Shown: positions 61,632 to 64,000 of the stretch, in pieces | How the letters are laid out: each line of letters opens with the position of its first letter | How positions within the stretch are numbered: the stretch's first letter is position 1 | NCBI GenBank assembly: GCA_047619685.1 | Contig: JBLHLC010000007.1 | Span: forward strand, 1 to 64,000 | From: JABDJZ01 sp047619685 | Lineage (GTDB): Bacteria > Bacteroidota > Rhodothermia > Rhodothermales > UBA10348 | Reading direction: 5' to 3' | Length of the DNA: 64,000 nucleotides | The notes under the pieces: model-generated | Databases searched by the model: none | Told to the model about the DNA's origin: nothing | The model's input: the letters and a program-made list of their open reading frames with translations, nothing else | Made by a program: the position numbers and the translations under genes

Positions 61632-61720
61632 CTCACGGGAGTTGCGCAGCGCGAGAAACTTTATCGTTGGCCTACCCCGCGACGGCCATTCCAAACGTCT
61701 TGAACAGACCCATCCCAAAT

Positions 61721-62386
61721 ATGGTGACTCCCGCGCCAAACAACCCTGAGGGCCGCCTGGCCCTGACCCGGGACCGGATACTCGTGGCAGCGGTGAAGCT
61801 GGCCGACGAAATCGGAATCACATCGCTCTCAATGCGAAAGCTGGGTAAGGAGCTCGGCGTCGAAGCCATGTCCTTGTACGGGTATGTGTCGAACAAGGAC
61901 GCCATACTCGATGGGATCATGGATCAGGTAGTCGGGGAGATTACCGTACCCGAAGCAGGGGGGGACTGGAAACACGAAATCCGCATGCGCGCCAACTCGG
62001 CCCGCACCGTCCTCCTGCGGCACCCGTGGGCGACAATGCTCATCGTATCGCGCCCCAACGTCGGCCCGGCCATGCTGCGCTATGTGGATGCGACCATCGG
62101 CTGTTTCTGCGCGGCAGGCTTCTCGTACGAACAGGCGGATCACGCGTGGAACGCCATTGACAGCCACCTCTACGGCTTCACCCTGCAGGAACTGAACTTC
62201 CCATTCAAGCGCGGCGAATACGCAGAGGTGGCGGAGCAATTACTCCACCTGATACCTGCGGACAAGTATCCCCATCTGAATGGGCTGTCACAGGAGATAA
62301 TCAGCGGCAGGTTCGACGGCCTCCACGACTTTCAGCTGGGACTGAACCTCATCCTGGACGGTCTGGAGCGCCAGCTGGAAGGCTGA
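61721..62386 (+). CDS. TetR-family repressor (TetR_C-type)
   Basis: 221 residues from ATG 61721. The HTH is textbook: LTRDRILVAAVKLADEIGITSLSMRKLGKELGVEAMSLYGYVSNKDAILDGIMDQV. The ligand-binding half (about 85-215) includes RANSARTVLLRHPWATMLIVSRPNVGPAML, ITxCFCAAGFSYEQADHAWNAIDSHLYGF and LPADKYPHLNGLSQEI, the TetR_C plan. It most likely controls itself and the divergent MDR oxidoreductase through the palindromes at 61596-61631, released by an electrophile or drug. Confidence 0.92.
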   Translation: MVTPAPNNPEGRLALTRDRILVAAVKLADEIGITSLSMRKLGKELGVEAMSLYGYVSNKDAILDGIMDQVVGEITVPEAGGDWKHEIRMRANSARTVLLRHPWATMLIVSRPNVGPAMLRYVDATIGCFCAAGFSYEQADHAWNAIDSHLYGFTLQELNFPFKRGEYAEVAEQLLHLIPADKYPHLNGLSQEIISGRFDGLHDFQLGLNLILDGLERQLEG

Positions 62387-62401
62387 GATCAGCTCTGTCT
62401 C

Positions 62402-62575
62402 CTATCTGCTTGCATCCAGGACGATTCTGGAGCGGGCCTTGCCGGCGTGGAGATGCTCAAACGCCTCGTTGACTTCCGTCATTCCGAACATCTCAGCCAC
62501 GGGAGCAATGGAGTGTCTCCCGCAAAACTCGAGCATCTTGGCAACGGTAACCGGACTGCCAAGCGGCGACGCTTG
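62402..62575 (-). pseudogene. Zinc-type alcohol dehydrogenase, last 55 residues
   Basis: LGSPVTVAKMLEFCGRHSIAPVAEMFGMTEVNEAFEHLHAGKARSRIVLDASR is the C-terminal end of a CAD/YahK-like alcohol dehydrogenase. The rest (about 300 residues) is missing, and the fragment abuts the HxlR promoter, where the gene's own 5' end would normally lie. So nearly the whole gene has been deleted while its end remains. Confidence 0.8.
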
Positions 62576-62576
62576 C

Positions 62577-62618
62577 TTGCATAACGCAACTGTTTCGACG
62601 TTATTGTCAGTTGCATAA
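62577..62618. promoter_or_regulatory. Candidate HxlR operator
   Basis: A 7-bp inverted repeat GCAACTG (62586-62592) / CAGTTGC (62608-62614) lies within two direct TTGCATAA copies (62577-62584 and 62611-62618), 15 bases before the HxlR start. HxlR proteins are dimers that often control the divergent neighbour, here the deleted alcohol dehydrogenase. Match by position only. Confidence 0.5.
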
Positions 62619-62632
62619 AGAAAGCAATAATT

Positions 62633-63046
62633 GTGAAGCGCACCGACCGACGATCCGACTGCCCGACAAACTTCGCCCTCCAATCCTTCGGGGATAGCTG
62701 GAGTCTGCTGATCATCCGCGACCTGATGTTCAAGCGGAAGCACACGTTCTCGGAGTTCGCGAACTCGGAAGAACGAATCTCAACAAACATCCTGACCAGC
62801 CGCCTGAGTCAACTCCAGGAGTCAGGCATCATCCGGCGAGATGGCGAGGCCAAGTCCACACGCTACTATCTGACACGCCGGGGCATGGACCTGCTGCCAA
62901 CCATGGTGGAGATGATCGTATGGTCGGCAGGGCATGATCCGGACTCGGCCGCCCCGACTTCCTTTGTGGAACTGGCGCGCTCAAACCGCCCGGCACTGCT
63001 GCGGGAACTGGAACGCCGGGTCATGGACGAGCACGGAGCCGGCTGA
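62633..63046 (+). CDS. HxlR-family transcriptional regulator
   Basis: 137 residues from GTG 62633. The winged helix matches the HxlR plan: FALQSFGDSWSLLIIRDLMFKRKHTFSEFANSEERISTNILTSRLSQLQESGIIRRDGEAKSTRYYLTRRGMDLLPTM. The otherwise usual N-terminal Cys is present (SDCPTNF), which in relatives such as HypR senses aldehydes or quinones. Its likely target, the divergent alcohol dehydrogenase, is reduced to a stump. Confidence 0.9.
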   Translation: MKRTDRRSDCPTNFALQSFGDSWSLLIIRDLMFKRKHTFSEFANSEERISTNILTSRLSQLQESGIIRRDGEAKSTRYYLTRRGMDLLPTMVEMIVWSAGHDPDSAAPTSFVELARSNRPALLRELERRVMDEHGAG

Positions 63047-63065
63047 CGATACTATATTTGCGGCC

Positions 63066-64000
63066 ATGAAATACGCAGCGCCCCTGGTTCTGCTGCTGGC
63101 CCTTGGCGCCTGCAGTTCAAACAGATCATCAACCTCCGTGCAGGAGGACCAGGAATTCCACCGCATTTCCCGCGCAGGGTACGCCAGTCAACTCCAAGGC
63201 TTTTGGCTGGGCCAGAGCATCGCCAACTGGACCGGCCTCATCACCGAGATGGACAAACTTGGTGGTGACGGTTTTGAAGGGAAGGGCGCGGGATTCTACA
63301 CGCGCGAGGACTGGGGCGGCCCGGATGATCCGAATATCTGGGGAGGAGCGGGCCCCTCCCCGGACGGCACCATCCGCTTCTACGTGGATCCACAGGACGG
63401 AGCGTGGGGGGCCGATGACGACACGGATGTTGAGTACATGTACATGGACCTGACTTCCCGGAGCGCCCACCCGCGGCTCACTGGCGACGAGATTCGCGAC
63501 GGGTGGCTCAGGCACATCTACTCGGACGAGAACACGCCCTTCACGGACGGAGAGGGGCGCCCGGAGAACTACCTGTGGGTGTCAAACCAGATGGCGCTAG
63601 ATCTAATGCACAAAGGCGTCCGGCCGCCGGAGACCAGCGACCCTGAGCGCAACCCCTTCTTCGAGATGATAGACGCGCAGTTGACGACCGAAATATTTGG
63701 TCTCTTCGCGCCCGGAATGCCGAACGTCGCGCTGGATCTTGCGCACCTGCCCATTAGGACGACCGCGCGTCGGGACGCGGCATGGATCGCCGAATTCTAC
63801 GTCATCATGTACTCGTTGGCGCCGGTCTCGGACCCTTTGGTACCGATAGGCGCGCGCCTAAGGGACATGGCTGCGGAAGCCCGTAACCACCTCCCAGACT
63901 CCAGCTACGCGGCGGCGATGTACGACTTTGTGCACGCAATACATGCTTCAGGAGCACCATGGGAGGTCACGCGGGATTCGCTCTATGAGCGATACCAGGT
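63066..64000 (+). CDS. ADP-ribosylglycohydrolase-like lipoprotein (cut by window end)
   Basis: From ATG 63066 the frame is open to the last base (about 311 residues). A lipoprotein signal (APLVLLLALGAC) precedes GYASQLQGFWLGQSIANWTGL, and further on WGADDDTDVEYMYMDL, the metal-binding DDDTD motif of the ADP-ribosylglycohydrolase fold, then YLWVSNQMALDLMHKGVRPPETSDPERNPFFEMIDAQLTTEIFGLFAPGMP and RDAAWIAEFYVIMYSLA. Export by a lipid anchor is unusual for this mostly cytoplasmic fold; similar secreted members act on unknown substrates. Frame chosen by the lipobox and continuous length. Confidence 0.82.
   Translation, partial: MKYAAPLVLLLALGACSSNRSSTSVQEDQEFHRISRAGYASQLQGFWLGQSIANWTGLITEMDKLGGDGFEGKGAGFYTREDWGGPDDPNIWGGAGPSPDGTIRFYVDPQDGAWGADDDTDVEYMYMDLTSRSAHPRLTGDEIRDGWLRHIYSDENTPFTDGEGRPENYLWVSNQMALDLMHKGVRPPETSDPERNPFFEMIDAQLTTEIFGLFAPGMPNVALDLAHLPIRTTARRDAAWIAEFYVIMYSLAPVSDPLVPIGARLRDMAAEARNHLPDSSYAAAMYDFVHAIHASGAPWEVTRDSLYERYQ

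Overview
The window comes from a GC-rich member of the FCB group (Bacteroidota in the broad sense), most like the Rhodothermales. Several secreted proteins end in type IX secretion (T9SS) sorting tails with the NPFNP / GxYxxxL pattern. There are PD40/TolB and TPR proteins, a TonB-dependent receptor with a carboxypeptidase-like plug extension, Tat-exported dehydrogenases, and a cytosolic histidine kinase built from tandem modules. Lineage is inferred from protein families only; no ribosomal marker is present.

Layout. 1-7 kb: the end of a large T9SS-exported surface protein, a degraded tyrosine recombinase, a mosaic of TPR-PD40, AbiEii and T9SS-tail fragments, then an OmpR-type response regulator with a damaged sensor kinase. 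7-21 kb: toxin-antitoxin-like modules (Phd/YefM-RelE, a nucleotidyltransferase with an overlapping partner gene, AbiEi/AbiEii), two nearly identical SGNH hydrolase genes, an asparaginase, a Ser/Thr kinase, a secreted M42-type peptidase, and remnants of an aldehyde dehydrogenase, a DinB protein and an ion channel. 21-32 kb: a molybdenum hydroxylase pair, a DUF433/DUF5615 module, a TonB receptor followed by a GMC oxidoreductase and its small subunit, then a scrap zone holding an IS3 remnant, a 159-bp MITE-like element and a deleted second copy of the GMC gene. 32-40 kb: a second nucleotidyltransferase copy, a flavoprotein, an esterase, cupins, an M20 peptidase with an Old Yellow Enzyme-type oxidoreductase, and an HPF/RaiA protein. 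40-45 kb: a sucrose cluster (fused sucrose-phosphate synthase/phosphatase, a GH32-like enzyme, a divergent PfkB sugar kinase), which suggests sucrose as osmolyte or reserve. 45-56 kb: a giant histidine kinase, KatG, two broken GH17 glucanases, and a PQQ dehydrogenase carrying a haem-c motif. 56-64 kb: an oxidoreductase, a kinase, an esterase remnant, a TetR/MDR divergent pair with two visible operators, an HxlR regulator beside a truncated alcohol dehydrogenase, and an ADP-ribosylglycohydrolase-like lipoprotein cut by the window end.

The dominant theme is decay by internal deletion and fusion. More than a dozen genes survive only as heads, tails, or head-to-tail joins. Several fragments recur elsewhere in the window as intact copies, and junctions with short shared sequence can be read directly. 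Intact metabolic operons alternate with this debris. No CRISPR array, rRNA or complete tRNA is seen.
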